Shown here: in pieces, positions 53,990-63,599 of the stretch
Numbering within the stretch: the stretch's first letter is position 1
Layout of the letters: every line of letters begins with the position of its first letter
NCBI RefSeq assembly: GCF_000830505.1
Contig: NZ_JXOK01000010.1
Span: 19,794 to 83,793, forward strand
Length of the DNA stretch: 64,000 nucleotides
Origin: Vibrio mytili
GTDB lineage: Bacteria; Pseudomonadota; Gammaproteobacteria; Enterobacterales; Vibrionaceae
Direction of reading: 5' to 3'
Position numbers and translations under genes: made by a program
The notes under the pieces: generated by a model
Told to the model about the DNA's origin: nothing
Databases searched by the model: none
Seen by the model: only the letters and a program-made list of their open reading frames with translations

Positions 53990-56900
53990 ATGACACAAGT
54001 AAATCGTATTTCATCACAAAGTCGAGTCGATCAGTCCAAGTCGATCACTTTTGAATTCAATGGTAAGTCATACCAAGGTCACACTGGTGACACACTGGCT
54101 TCAGCACTACTCGCAAACGGCGTGGATGTTGTTGGTCGTAGTTTTAAATATAGCCGTCCACGCGGCATCATCGCGGCAGGGGCAGAAGAGCCGAATGCAA
54201 TCTTCCAGCTTGGTGCGACAGAAGCAACTCAAGTTCCTAACATCCGTGCGACTCAACAAGAGCTCTATGACGGGCTAGTGTGTCAATCAACTAACGGCTG
54301 GCCGAACGTTGATAACGACTTCATGGGACTGGTCGGTAAAGTCGGTGGTTCGATGATGCCGCCAGGGTTTTACTACAAAACCTTTATGTACCCTAAATCC
54401 ATGTGGGAAACCTACGAAAAATACATTCGTAGTGCTGCGGGCTTAGGCCGTTCACCATTAGAGAACGACCCAGACCGTTACGAAAACCTTAACCAGCATT
54501 GCGATGTACTTGTTGTTGGTGCCGGCCCTGCTGGTTTAATGGCTGCATTGACTGCTGCACGCAGTGGTGCACGCGTTATTCTTGCCGATGAGCAGAGCGA
54601 GATGGGTGGTAACCTACTCAACACTAAGGAAAAAGTTGATAATCAGCCTGCAACAGAGTGGGTGAAAGAGGTTCTCACTGAGCTAAAATCATGTCCAGAA
54701 GTGATGCTTTTACCACGTTCAACCGTGAACGGTTACCACGATCATAACTTCTTGACGATTCATGAGCGTTGCACTGATCACATTATGGATTTAGCTCCAA
54801 AACATACTGCTCGTCAGCGTCTTCACCGAGTTCGAGCTAAGTGGGTTGTATTGGCCTCAGGGTCGCATGAGCGTCCACTTGTCTTTGGTAACAATGATTT
54901 GCCAGGCAGCATGCTATGTAGTGCAGTATCTACGTACATTAACCGTTACGCTGTCGTTCCGGGCGAAAAGCTTGCTGTAATGACAACTAATGACAGCGGT
55001 TATCAGACAGCGCTGGATTGGCACGAAGCTGGACGTACGGTGAGTGCGGTTGTGGATACACGTGTAAATGCAGACAGCGAACTCATTCAGCGTGTGATTA
55101 AAGCAGGGATTCGTGTCATCAAAGGCGCTGCGATTATTGAAGCAACAGGCAGCAAGCGCGTGACTGGTGTACGTATCAATAAGCTTGATGCAAGCGGCAA
55201 GAAAGTCGAAGGTTCGAGCGAGACATTACAAGTCGATACTGTTGCAACGTCTGGTGGCTACAGCCCAGCCGTGCACCTTTCTTGTCATACAGGCAGCCGC
55301 CCAGTATGGAACGAAGAAGTGATTGGTTTTGTTCCAGGCGAAACGAAGCAGAAGCAGCTTATCGCTGGTGCAATCAATGGCAACTTTACAACCAAAGGCG
55401 CAATGCAAGAGGGTATCGAAGCGGGCAACAAAGCGATTCAAGAGCTTGGCCTAAGTGCAGTGGATGTTACGTTGCCAACGACTGATGACGTTTCGGTAGC
55501 AAAACCAATGGCATTGTTCCATATTCCACATCCGAAAAAGACATCGAAAGCACCAAAACAATTTGTTGATTTCCAAAACGATGTAACCGCTGCAGGTATC
55601 GAGTTAGCTTGTCGTGAAGGTTTTGAGTCTATCGAGCATGTTAAGCGTTATACCGCCATGGGCTTTGGTACTGACCAAGGTAAACTAGGCAACATCAACG
55701 GTATGGCAATCGCTGCGAACGCGTTGAATAAGTCGATTCCTGAAACAGGCACAACGATCTTCCGTCCGAACTACACGCCGGTTACTTTCGGTGCAATAGC
55801 GGGACGTCACTGTCAAGAGCTGTTCGATCCTAAGCGTTACACTGCAATGCACCAGTGGCATTTAGACAATGGCGCAGAGTTTGAAGATGTAGGTCAATGG
55901 AAACGTCCATGGTACTTCCCTAAATCTGGCGAAACCATGCAACAGACCCTGGATCGTGAATGTCTGGCGGTACGTAATTCTGTCGGTATTCTTGATGCCT
56001 CAACGCTCGGTAAGATTGATATTCAAGGTAAAGACGCTCGTGAATTCTTAGGTCGTATCTACAGTAATGCTTGGGCCAAACTTGCAGTCGGTAAGTGTCG
56101 CTACGGCTTAATGTGTGGCGAAGACGGAATGGTATTCGACGATGGCGTAACGTCTTGTCTCGCAGAGAACCACTTCCTGATGACAACCACAACAGGTGGT
56201 GCAGCCCGTGTTCTTGAGTGGTTGGAACTGTACCATCAAACAGAGTGGCCAGAGCTTGAAGTGTATTTCACATCAGTGACGGATCACTGGGCAACCGCGA
56301 CAATTTCTGGACCAAACAGCCGCAAACTGCTTCAAGAGCTGACCGATTGTGACTTAAGCAAAGAAAACTTTGCGTTTATGGATTGGAAACAAGCGACGGT
56401 TGCTGGTGTACCAGCTCGTATATTCCGAATTTCATTCACAGGTGAACTGTCTTTCGAAATCAATGTGCAAGCTAACTACGGCTTACATGTTTGGAAAAAA
56501 CTGTTCGAACATGGCGCTAAATTCGATCTTACGCCGTACGGCACAGAAACGATGCATATATTACGTGCAGAAAAAGGTTTCATCATTGCTGGTCAAGATA
56601 CCGATGGCAGTGTCCATCCGTACGACCTAGGTATGGGTTGGTGTGTTGCGAACAGCAAACCATTTAGCTTCATTGGTAAGCGTGGTATGGCTCGTGAAGA
56701 TTGTGTAAGAGAAAACCGTAAACAGCTGGTTGGCCTTAAAACAATTGACCCTAATGTTGTCATCCCAGAAGGCTCACAGGGTGTGATTGATCCGAATGCG
56801 CCGATTCCTGTACCAATGGTTGGTCACATTACTTCAAGTTACTGGAGTGCAAACCTAAATCGCAGTATTGCAATGGGCTTTGTTAAAGGTGGCTTGGACC

Positions 56901-57007
56901 GAATGGGAGAGAAGGTCTTCTATCCACAAGCGGATGGTAGCGTGATTGAAGCGGAAATTTGCAGCACTGTATTTTTGGATCCAAAGGGAGAGCGCCAACA
57001 TGTCTGA
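53990..57007 (+). CDS. soxA: Sarcosine oxidase alpha subunit
   Basis: 1005 residues. The N-terminal ferredoxin-like domain lacks cluster Cys (RSFKYSRPRGIIAAGAEEPN near 50). The NAD/FAD domain has VLVVGAGPAGLMAALTAARS near 172. The C-terminal half is a glycine-cleavage-T-like folate domain (VGILDASTLGKIDIQGKDA near 665). It channels the methyl group to THF as 5,10-methylene-THF. The ATG at 53990 follows AAGGAG; a GTG at 53981 was rejected as it overlaps that site. The end overlaps soxG. Confidence 0.95.
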   Translation: MTQVNRISSQSRVDQSKSITFEFNGKSYQGHTGDTLASALLANGVDVVGRSFKYSRPRGIIAAGAEEPNAIFQLGATEATQVPNIRATQQELYDGLVCQSTNGWPNVDNDFMGLVGKVGGSMMPPGFYYKTFMYPKSMWETYEKYIRSAAGLGRSPLENDPDRYENLNQHCDVLVVGAGPAGLMAALTAARSGARVILADEQSEMGGNLLNTKEKVDNQPATEWVKEVLTELKSCPEVMLLPRSTVNGYHDHNFLTIHERCTDHIMDLAPKHTARQRLHRVRAKWVVLASGSHERPLVFGNNDLPGSMLCSAVSTYINRYAVVPGEKLAVMTTNDSGYQTALDWHEAGRTVSAVVDTRVNADSELIQRVIKAGIRVIKGAAIIEATGSKRVTGVRINKLDASGKKVEGSSETLQVDTVATSGGYSPAVHLSCHTGSRPVWNEEVIGFVPGETKQKQLIAGAINGNFTTKGAMQEGIEAGNKAIQELGLSAVDVTLPTTDDVSVAKPMALFHIPHPKKTSKAPKQFVDFQNDVTAAGIELACREGFESIEHVKRYTAMGFGTDQGKLGNINGMAIAANALNKSIPETGTTIFRPNYTPVTFGAIAGRHCQELFDPKRYTAMHQWHLDNGAEFEDVGQWKRPWYFPKSGETMQQTLDRECLAVRNSVGILDASTLGKIDIQGKDAREFLGRIYSNAWAKLAVGKCRYGLMCGEDGMVFDDGVTSCLAENHFLMTTTTGGAARVLEWLELYHQTEWPELEVYFTSVTDHWATATISGPNSRKLLQELTDCDLSKENFAFMDWKQATVAGVPARIFRISFTGELSFEINVQANYGLHVWKKLFEHGAKFDLTPYGTETMHILRAEKGFIIAGQDTDGSVHPYDLGMGWCVANSKPFSFIGKRGMAREDCVRENRKQLVGLKTIDPNVVIPEGSQGVIDPNAPIPVPMVGHITSSYWSANLNRSIAMGFVKGGLDRMGEKVFYPQADGSVIEAEICSTVFLDPKGERQHV

Positions 57008-57668
57008 TACAACTTTGATTGAACAAGAAAATGCACAACCATTGGTTGATCTGATGAACCAAATCCCTGGTGGTGAGATTTTTGGTGAGTCTCCTTTGCA
57101 TCACGCTGATCTCGATAAACTGGCAAGCATGCCACCGGATCGCCAAGGTGTGATTTTGAAAGAAGTCAAGCTGATGGGACACCTAACTTTGCGTTGTAAT
57201 CCAGAAAACAAAGATATTATCGATACGGTGTCTTCTATTCTAGGTTTCTCGCTGCCATTGGAGCCATTAACATCAACGTCAAAAGGTGAGTATACCGCAC
57301 GTTGGTTATCTCCGGATGAATGGCTTATTACCGTGCCTGGTCTAGCCGCATTTGATGTGGAAACTGCGTTCCGTGAGCAAGTAAAAGGGCATTATTCGTT
57401 GGTTAACGGCAGTGGTGGCTCGACAATTTTAGAGTTATCCGGCGCTCATGCTGTTGATGTACTTAAAAAGTCAACACCGATTGATGTCCATCTCGACGAG
57501 TTCCCAGTCGGTAAAGTGGTTTCCACTATCTTTGCGAAAAGTGGCGCGATCATTCGTCGCTTGGAAGAAGACAAGTTCGAGCTGGTTGTCCGCCGTAGCT
57601 TTGCAGACTACTTATGGCTGTGGATTCAAGATGCAAGTTTAGAGTTTGGTTTGTCCATCGCTAAATAG
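57000..57668 (+). CDS. soxG: Sarcosine oxidase gamma subunit
   Basis: A 222-residue subunit with a folate-domain-like second half: STILELSGAHAVDVLKKSTPIDVH and VVRRSFADYLWLWIQDA. The ATG at 57000 lies inside the end of soxA (8-nt overlap), a coupled start. A longer in-frame start inside soxA was rejected. It completes the soxBDAG set. Confidence 0.92.
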   Translation: MSDTTLIEQENAQPLVDLMNQIPGGEIFGESPLHHADLDKLASMPPDRQGVILKEVKLMGHLTLRCNPENKDIIDTVSSILGFSLPLEPLTSTSKGEYTARWLSPDEWLITVPGLAAFDVETAFREQVKGHYSLVNGSGGSTILELSGAHAVDVLKKSTPIDVHLDEFPVGKVVSTIFAKSGAIIRRLEEDKFELVVRRSFADYLWLWIQDASLEFGLSIAK

Positions 57669-57735
57669 ACGTTGCTAAATAGCCAACTGGCTAATGCTAA
57701 CTGAAAGCAAACTGAACCTAACTAGGTTGTTATCG

Positions 57736-57758
57736 AGCCGGTACGGTAAGTACCGGCT
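57736..57758 (+). promoter_or_regulatory. Perfect hairpin between soxG and purU
   Basis: AGCCGGTAC and GTACCGGCT pair over 9 bp around a 5-nt loop, 21 nt before purU. No T run; likely an RNA processing or stability hairpin. Confidence 0.6.
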
Positions 57759-57779
57759 ACACCATGAGTAGAGGGAACT

Positions 57780-58646
57780 ATGGAAAATTCAACTCAAACT
57801 TGGATCCTTACCGCACATTGTCCAAGTGTCGCTGGTACGGTAGACGTTGTTACGCGCTATCTGGCGAGTGTTGGTCACTATATCAATGAGATTCAATCAT
57901 TTGATGATCGCGCTACGGGGCAGTTTTTTATTCGTATTGAGTTTATTCCTGCTGAACCTGATTTTGACCCTCAGCAATTTGATTCAGAGTTTGGTGTCAG
58001 AGCGAAAGATTTTGCGATGGAATGGAACCTCACCGCATCCGGACACCGCATGCGCATGGCAATTTTGGTTTCAAAATACGATCACTGTTTGAACGATTTA
58101 CTTTATCGCTTTCGTACAGGACAGTTGAATGTCGAAGTTCCTGTAATCATCTCAAATCACCCAGATTTAGAAGAGTTGGCTAAGTGGCATGGCATTCCTT
58201 ACCATCATTTGCCGATTACGCCCGAAACGAAGGCGGATCAAGAAGCGGAAATCGTTCGCCTACTCGAAGAGTATGACATCGAATTGGTTGTTCTCGCTCG
58301 TTACATGCAAATTCTGTCTCCGTGGTTATGCGAGCGATTAAGCGGACGTGCGATTAACATTCACCATTCGTTGTTGCCTGGCTTTAAAGGTGCGCGTCCT
58401 TATCATCAGGCTTGGGAAAAAGGCGTGAAGATGGTCGGTGCGACGGCTCATTATGTGAACAATGATTTGGATGAAGGACCGATCATTTCACAGGGTCTTC
58501 AAGAAGTAGGGCATGCCCACTATCCAGAAGACTTGATTGCAAAAGGCCAAGATGTTGAGCGTATTACCTTGTTTAATGCGGTCAAACACCATGTGGAGAA
58601 ACGGGTATTTTTATCCGGTACTCGCACTATTATTCTTAGTCATTGA
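57780..58646 (+). CDS. purU: Formyltetrahydrofolate deformylase
   Basis: A 288-residue enzyme hydrolysing 10-formyl-THF to formate and THF. The N-terminal ACT domain (CPSVAGTVDVVTRYLAS near 15) is followed by a formyltransferase domain with the catalytic set in INIHHSLLPGFKGARPYHQAW near 190 and DLDEGPIISQ near 230. In the betaine route it frees THF when C1 units from sarcosine build up. It lies 14 nt before sdaA in the same unit. Confidence 0.94.
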   Translation: MENSTQTWILTAHCPSVAGTVDVVTRYLASVGHYINEIQSFDDRATGQFFIRIEFIPAEPDFDPQQFDSEFGVRAKDFAMEWNLTASGHRMRMAILVSKYDHCLNDLLYRFRTGQLNVEVPVIISNHPDLEELAKWHGIPYHHLPITPETKADQEAEIVRLLEEYDIELVVLARYMQILSPWLCERLSGRAINIHHSLLPGFKGARPYHQAWEKGVKMVGATAHYVNNDLDEGPIISQGLQEVGHAHYPEDLIAKGQDVERITLFNAVKHHVEKRVFLSGTRTIILSH

Positions 58647-58660
58647 TAGGAGTGATAAGG

Positions 58661-60040
58661 ATGTCTATCAGTGTTTTTGATTTGTTTAAAATTGGCGTAG
58701 GGCCATCGAGTTCTCATACCGTTGGACCTATGGTCGCAGCTAAACGTTTTTCTGATGAGCTTGATGAGTTAGATCTTATCGATCAAACGCAGCGAGTTGT
58801 CGTCAAGTTAATGGGGTCACTGAGCGCGACAGGCATCGGCCATGGAACTGATTCTGCAGTGGTGGTAGGGCTGATGGGAGAGCTCCCTGACACTGTTGAT
58901 ACCACGATGATACCGGTGATCACCAAAGAGTTAAAACAAGGTGGTGACCTGTGGCTAAAACGTAAAAAACTTGTGCACTTCGATTGGGAAAATGACATGA
59001 AGTTTTTACGTGAAGTTCATCCTTATCACCCAAATGCGATGGAAATAATAGCCATCGGTGATGCAGGTAAAACGCTATATAGAAATATTTACTTCTCGGT
59101 AGGTGGTGGATTCATTCTCGATAAGAAAGAAGCCAATTCGGAGAGTTTAACTTCTGAGGAAGCGTTACTTCCTTATGACTTTAATAGTGGCGAAGAGCTG
59201 CTTGAGTTGTGCAAACAACATCAATTAAGTATCAGTGAATTGATGTTGGAGAACGAAAAAGTATGGCGAACAGAGCAAGAAATCAGAGATGGCTTGCTGA
59301 CTATTTGGCATGCGATGAAGTCTTGTATTTCCAATGGACTGAGTGCTGAAGGCGTATTGCCTGGTGGGCTCAATGTGAAGAGGCGGGCAAAGAAATTATT
59401 CGATTCTTTGGTTTATTGCCAAAACCCAAACGTCATCAGCTCGACGTTAAGTGGTATGGATTGGGTGAACTTATACGCATTAGCGGTTAATGAAGAAAAT
59501 GCCGCTGGTGGTCGTATGGTTACGGCTCCTACAAATGGAGCTGCTGGGATCATTCCAGCGGTATTAATGTATTTTAAAGAATTTACCCCTGATTGCTCTG
59601 ACGAACAAGTCGTCGACTTTTTGCTGACGGCGGCTGCCATTGGTATTTTGTGTAAGAAAAATGCCTCTATCTCAGGCGCTGAAGTAGGGTGTCAGGGGGA
59701 AGTTGGCTCCGCTTGCGCGATGGCGGCAGCGGGTGTTTGTGCTGTGCTTGGTGGTAATCCACTGCAAATCGAAAATGCGGCAGAAATCGGATTGGAACAT
59801 AACCTTGGATTAACTTGTGACCCAGTTGGTGGGCTAGTACAAGTGCCTTGCATCGAACGTAATGCGATTGCTGCAATGAAAGCCATTAACGCGGCTCAGA
59901 TGGCGTTGAGAGGTGATGGAGAACATTTCGTCTCTCTTGATAAAGTGATCAAAACCATGCGTGATACTGGTCTTGATATGCAAGACAAATACAAAGAAAC
60001 ATCAACAGGTGGCTTAGCTGTTAATGTGATCGAGTGTTGA
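58661..60040 (+). CDS. sdaA: L-serine ammonia-lyase
   Basis: A 459-residue iron-sulfur enzyme that converts L-serine to pyruvate and ammonia. The N-terminal beta domain has [20 protein letters not shown], with the serine-binding SSSHT. The catalytic [4Fe-4S] cysteines are in [20 protein letters not shown] and GLTCDPVGG (about 340-390). The ATG at 58661 follows GGAG and AAGG; an upstream start overlapping purU was rejected. It is the last step of the route into central metabolism. Confidence 0.94.
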   Translation: MSISVFDLFKIGVGPSSSHTVGPMVAAKRFSDELDELDLIDQTQRVVVKLMGSLSATGIGHGTDSAVVVGLMGELPDTVDTTMIPVITKELKQGGDLWLKRKKLVHFDWENDMKFLREVHPYHPNAMEIIAIGDAGKTLYRNIYFSVGGGFILDKKEANSESLTSEEALLPYDFNSGEELLELCKQHQLSISELMLENEKVWRTEQEIRDGLLTIWHAMKSCISNGLSAEGVLPGGLNVKRRAKKLFDSLVYCQNPNVISSTLSGMDWVNLYALAVNEENAAGGRMVTAPTNGAAGIIPAVLMYFKEFTPDCSDEQVVDFLLTAAAIGILCKKNASISGAEVGCQGEVGSACAMAAAGVCAVLGGNPLQIENAAEIGLEHNLGLTCDPVGGLVQVPCIERNAIAAMKAINAAQMALRGDGEHFVSLDKVIKTMRDTGLDMQDKYKETSTGGLAVNVIEC

Positions 60041-60056
60041 TATCTTTCTCTCGTCT

Positions 60057-60325
60057 TAGGGTCTGTTGACGTTTCGAGATGATTTTTGCAGCAGTTTGTG
60101 GGTTCTTTATACAAGGCAGAGGCTTTGAAATGTAGTTGCCCTACCTGATAAGCCGATAACGCAGTAGAAAGGAGCCACAAACGCTGCCCGAAGGGTTCGG
60201 CTAAAAGCGTTTTACTCTTTGTTGAGAGGTGTTTTGCTTAGAATGACTAGGCTACAAACCTCTCGCCGCGATTAAAACGCTTTTATCTCGAACGAAATTT
60301 AACCACGAAACATCAACAGACCCTA
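60057..60325. mobile_element. MITE-like palindromic element with 19-bp terminal inverted repeats
   Basis: Left end AGGGTCTGTTGACGTTTCG (60058-60076) and right end CGAAACATCAACAGACCCT (60306-60324) are inverted repeats with one mismatch. TA lies at both junctions, as for TA-targeting transposons. Inside, AAAAGCGTTTTA (60203-60214) and its complement (60273-60284) form a second hairpin with GAGAGGT/ACCTCTC. It has no coding capacity, so it would need a transposase in trans. Confidence 0.78.
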
Positions 60326-60356
60326 GATATCAATTCTTTAATCGGGGATAAGCCAA

Positions 60357-60391
60357 GAAGGCACAGAGTGATCTGTGCCTTCATCTTTTTT
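60357..60391 (+). terminator. Terminator of the sdaA unit, displaced by the MITE-like element
   Basis: GAAGGCACAGA (60357-60367) and TCTGTGCCTTC (60372-60382) form a perfect 11-bp stem with a T run. It is over 300 nt from the sdaA stop because the 267-bp element lies between. Confidence 0.88.
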
Positions 60392-60465
60392 GCTCAGCGT
60401 TTGTGTTTTACTAACGGCTTGAGCTCTTTTAGCGTGCGTGCTCTTTTAGTGTAACTGCTGTTCTT

Positions 60466-61512
60466 TTAGCTGCGAGAGAAATGGTGCGCTGGATTATTCT
60501 TGATATTTTGACGCAGTTGACTTGGCGTATAACCAAAATAGTCTTTAAAACAGTTGCTAAAGTGGCTGCTGCTGACAAAGCCACAGCTCAGGCCCACCTG
60601 GATAATAGGCTCTCTTTTTTCTTCTAATTCGGTATGGGCAAACAGCAGACGCAGCTTCAAATAATACCGTGAAGGTGAAATGTCTAAATGGGTTTGGAAC
60701 AGCCGCTCTAACTGTCTTCGCGACATATTTAAAAAACGCGCGAGCTCATCTGGAGTCAGGGGTTCTTCAATATTCGCCTCCATCAGAGATATTGCGTCTT
60801 CTAACGCTTCTGGCCGAGCCAACGCATCCATTGTTCGCTTGTTACTCGTCTTACTGTGCAAAATCGCCTGTCTCCCTTCGGAGGCTTGATCGCAGCTTAG
60901 AATTTCTCTTACCGCACGTACTAATGTCTTATCAAATTGATCTTCAATAATGGTGAGCATCATTTCCATGGCACTGTTTGGACCCGCGCAACTTGCACTC
61001 TGGTTTGTGACCTCATAAGTGTGTGTCGACAGGGACAATGTGGGAAATGTGGTATGGATGAACTGGTGGCTGTTTGGGTGGACGGCACAAGCAGTCTTAT
61101 CTTCAATTACCCCCGCATGTGCTAAGGCAACTGTTCCGTTCCAAATGCTTCCTAAGCTGACCTGTTGCTTATGGGCAGAAGATAAACAATCGCTCAAGTC
61201 TGCAGACGGTGAAGTGCTGCAACGATAACCTCCACAAACAAATAACCAATCTAGAGCGCCCCTATTGTGCAGATTCAAAGATGCAACGGTTGCATCGGTT
61301 GCGATATCTATTCCGATATCGCTAAGCACCTTACGGGAATCAATACCAAAAGTTTGGATATGAAACAATTCTGTTTCATGCACTAGATTTGCGGTAATCA
61401 GTACATCCATCGCCGCAGTGAAAGCCATTAAGGAGAAGTGCGGCTGAAGAATAAAACCGATTCTAATTGGAGGTTGGGTCGATTGTGTGGCTGATGGCGG
61501 TGTTGCCTGCAT
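60466..61512 (-). CDS. Second GbdR/CdhR-like AraC regulator with DJ-1/PfpI domain
   Basis: A 348-residue regulator with an N-terminal PfpI-like domain; the elbow is SIWNGTVALAHAG, without the Cys present in the GbdR-like protein at 20 kb. The AraC HTH pair is LTPDELARFLNMSRRQLERLFQ and IIQVGLSCGFVSSSHFSNCF (about 245-325). It ends the betaine locus and is convergent with sdaA. It may respond to a related quaternary ammonium compound (betaine, carnitine, choline) or to a later intermediate. Target unknown. Confidence 0.85.
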   Translation of the reverse strand: MQATPPSATQSTQPPIRIGFILQPHFSLMAFTAAMDVLITANLVHETELFHIQTFGIDSRKVLSDIGIDIATDATVASLNLHNRGALDWLFVCGGYRCSTSPSADLSDCLSSAHKQQVSLGSIWNGTVALAHAGVIEDKTACAVHPNSHQFIHTTFPTLSLSTHTYEVTNQSASCAGPNSAMEMMLTIIEDQFDKTLVRAVREILSCDQASEGRQAILHSKTSNKRTMDALARPEALEDAISLMEANIEEPLTPDELARFLNMSRRQLERLFQTHLDISPSRYYLKLRLLFAHTELEEKREPIIQVGLSCGFVSSSHFSNCFKDYFGYTPSQLRQNIKNNPAHHFSRS

Positions 61513-61648
61513 TTACTTTTCACTCATATACAAAGAGGCTGTCCTTTAAAGAGATACGGTATCTCTGGTGTATTTTTAACATACTACAAGCTAGACAACT
61601 ATACCCAAATAATCTCAATCAGTATGGTCCAATCAGACATAGGGGTGG

Positions 61649-62737
61649 TTAGCTACGATGTATCGACACGGGAATCCGTCGAGCGCCAAAGTTTTCTTTT
61701 GAGCTAGCGAATCGTCCCGGAATTTTATGGCCACAATGTATGCACTGTCCGGCTTCATTCAGGGCATACTCACCAAGCTGATACCAGTCTCTCTCAATAA
61801 CTTGGCTACCGCAATTTGGGCAGTATGTGGCGTCAGAATCAGGATCATGAACATTACCACAGTACACAAAATGTATGCCGTGCGAGCATGCTATGTGGCG
61901 TGCTCGATGCAATGTGCTTAACGGTGTTCTTTCTTTATTAAGCATTTTGAAGTCAGGGTGAAAGGCGCTGAAATGCATAGGAACATCGGGTCCTAAGTTG
62001 TCAAATACCCACTGACACATGGCGTTGAGCTCTTCATCACTGTCGTTTTCACCGGGAATGAGCAGCGTGGTGAGCTCCAACCAAACATCCGTTTCATGCT
62101 TCACGTACAGTAAGGTATCAAGCACGGGTTGTAAGTGACCATGGCAAATTTTGTGGTAGAAGTGCTCAGTAAACCCTTTTAAGTCGATGTTTGCCGCATC
62201 CATATGTCGGTAGAATGCTTCTCTTGGCTCATCACATATATAACCAGCACTCACTGCAACGCTCTTTAACCCCAGTGCATGGGCCGCGACTGCTGTATCG
62301 ACAGCGTACTCCATAAATACAACGGGGTCGTTGTAGGTAAAGGCCAAACTTTTACAGCCATATTTGAGTGCTGTATTCGCTAATTCTTCTGGCATGGCTG
62401 TGTCACATAAGGTATCAAACTCACGAGATTTACTGATATCCCAGTTCTGGCAGAATTGGCAGCTTAGATTGCACCCTGCGGTACCAAAGCTCAGTACACT
62501 GGAGCCAGGGAAAAAATGGTTGAGAGGCTTCTTTTCTATTGGATCAATACAAAAACCCGACGACCGACCGTAGCTGGTGAGTACAATCTCTCCTTCCTTA
62601 TGCATGCGAACAAAACACGCTCCACGCTTGCCTTCTCGAAGAGTGCATTTGCGTGGGCATACATCGCAGCAAACACGGCCGTCTGCAAGAGCGTGCCAGT
62701 ACTGAGTTGGAAAATAATCCGGAGGTGTAGTTCGCAT
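61649..62737 (-). CDS. AmmeMemoRadiSam system radical SAM enzyme
   Basis: A 362-residue radical SAM protein. The N-terminal Cys-rich region is CCDVCPRKC and GACFVRMHKEG. The radical SAM motif is CNLSCQFC (C-x3-C-x2-C) near residue 88. The C-terminal zinc-ribbon-like end has YCPNCGSQV and CIHCGHKIPGRF. This family is fixed beside Memo-like and AMMECR1-like genes in many genomes, and its product is unknown. It is divergent from the Memo-like gene with 58 nt between them, so one promoter region probably serves all three. Confidence 0.9.
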   Translation of the reverse strand: MRTTPPDYFPTQYWHALADGRVCCDVCPRKCTLREGKRGACFVRMHKEGEIVLTSYGRSSGFCIDPIEKKPLNHFFPGSSVLSFGTAGCNLSCQFCQNWDISKSREFDTLCDTAMPEELANTALKYGCKSLAFTYNDPVVFMEYAVDTAVAAHALGLKSVAVSAGYICDEPREAFYRHMDAANIDLKGFTEHFYHKICHGHLQPVLDTLLYVKHETDVWLELTTLLIPGENDSDEELNAMCQWVFDNLGPDVPMHFSAFHPDFKMLNKERTPLSTLHRARHIACSHGIHFVYCGNVHDPDSDATYCPNCGSQVIERDWYQLGEYALNEAGQCIHCGHKIPGRFASSKENFGARRIPVSIHRS

Positions 62738-62795
62738 AGTGAATTCGTCCTCGAATGACCTACACTGAAAGTATAGTTGGTACTGTAGGTGTGTT

Positions 62796-63599
62796 ATGAA
62801 ATATCGAGAACCCGCGGTGGCTGGAAAATTTTATCCCGCAACAGATAATGAGCTTAGAAGCCAACTGGCCAGCTATTTTTCTCAGCAATCTCTTTTCTCT
62901 GTGACACCAAAGGCACTGATTGTGCCTCACGCAGGCTATTTTTATTCTGGAGAAGTAGCAGCCAAGGCATATCGGATACTAAGCCATAGCCAGCATCGGT
63001 GTTCACACGTCGTGTTGCTCGGTCCAAGCCATTGTGTTGCTCTTAATGGTTGTGCCGTTCCAACTAGCGATGTGTTTGTTACCCCGATGGGAGAGGTTGC
63101 TATTGATCGTCAGAGTGTGGATGCTCTGGTGTCACTCGGCTTAGTCATCGAGTCGGATCGGGCGCACCATTGGGAGCACTCATTAGAAGTTCAGCTCCCC
63201 TTTTTGCAATATTGCCTAGATGATTTCACATTGTTGCCGATCGTAGTCGGGCAAGTTCAGCCCGGTAACGTGAGCCAAATATTCGCAACCATCGTTCAAG
63301 ATCCCGACACGTTGATTGTGGTTAGCAGCGACCTTAGCCATTACCACCCATATAAAGAGGCAAACAATATTGACGCGGACACCATCAAACATGCTTTAGC
63401 GTTTGATAGCCATATTCACCCAAATCAAGCATGTGGTTGCCATGCGATTAATGGGCTGCTTGACTACGCTAAGACGCAACAGTGGCTGATTGATTGTGTA
63501 GAGTACACGAATTCCGGGGACGTGATGGCTCACCATGAAAATCGTGCGCCTTCACCGTTAGATCAAGTGGTTGGGTATGCCAGTTTTGTCTTGTATTAA
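62796..63599 (+). CDS. AmmeMemoRadiSam system protein B (Memo-like)
   Basis: A 267-residue Memo-family protein of the non-haem-iron dioxygenase fold. Conserved parts are EPAVAGKFYPA at the start, PHAGYFYSG near 45, LLGPSHCV near 76, WEHSLEVQLPF near 125 and SSDLSHYHP near 180. Eukaryotic Memo binds copper and other metals; the bacterial role is unknown. It overlaps the AMMECR1-like gene at its end. Confidence 0.9.
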   Translation: MKYREPAVAGKFYPATDNELRSQLASYFSQQSLFSVTPKALIVPHAGYFYSGEVAAKAYRILSHSQHRCSHVVLLGPSHCVALNGCAVPTSDVFVTPMGEVAIDRQSVDALVSLGLVIESDRAHHWEHSLEVQLPFLQYCLDDFTLLPIVVGQVQPGNVSQIFATIVQDPDTLIVVSSDLSHYHPYKEANNIDADTIKHALAFDSHIHPNQACGCHAINGLLDYAKTQQWLIDCVEYTNSGDVMAHHENRAPSPLDQVVGYASFVLY

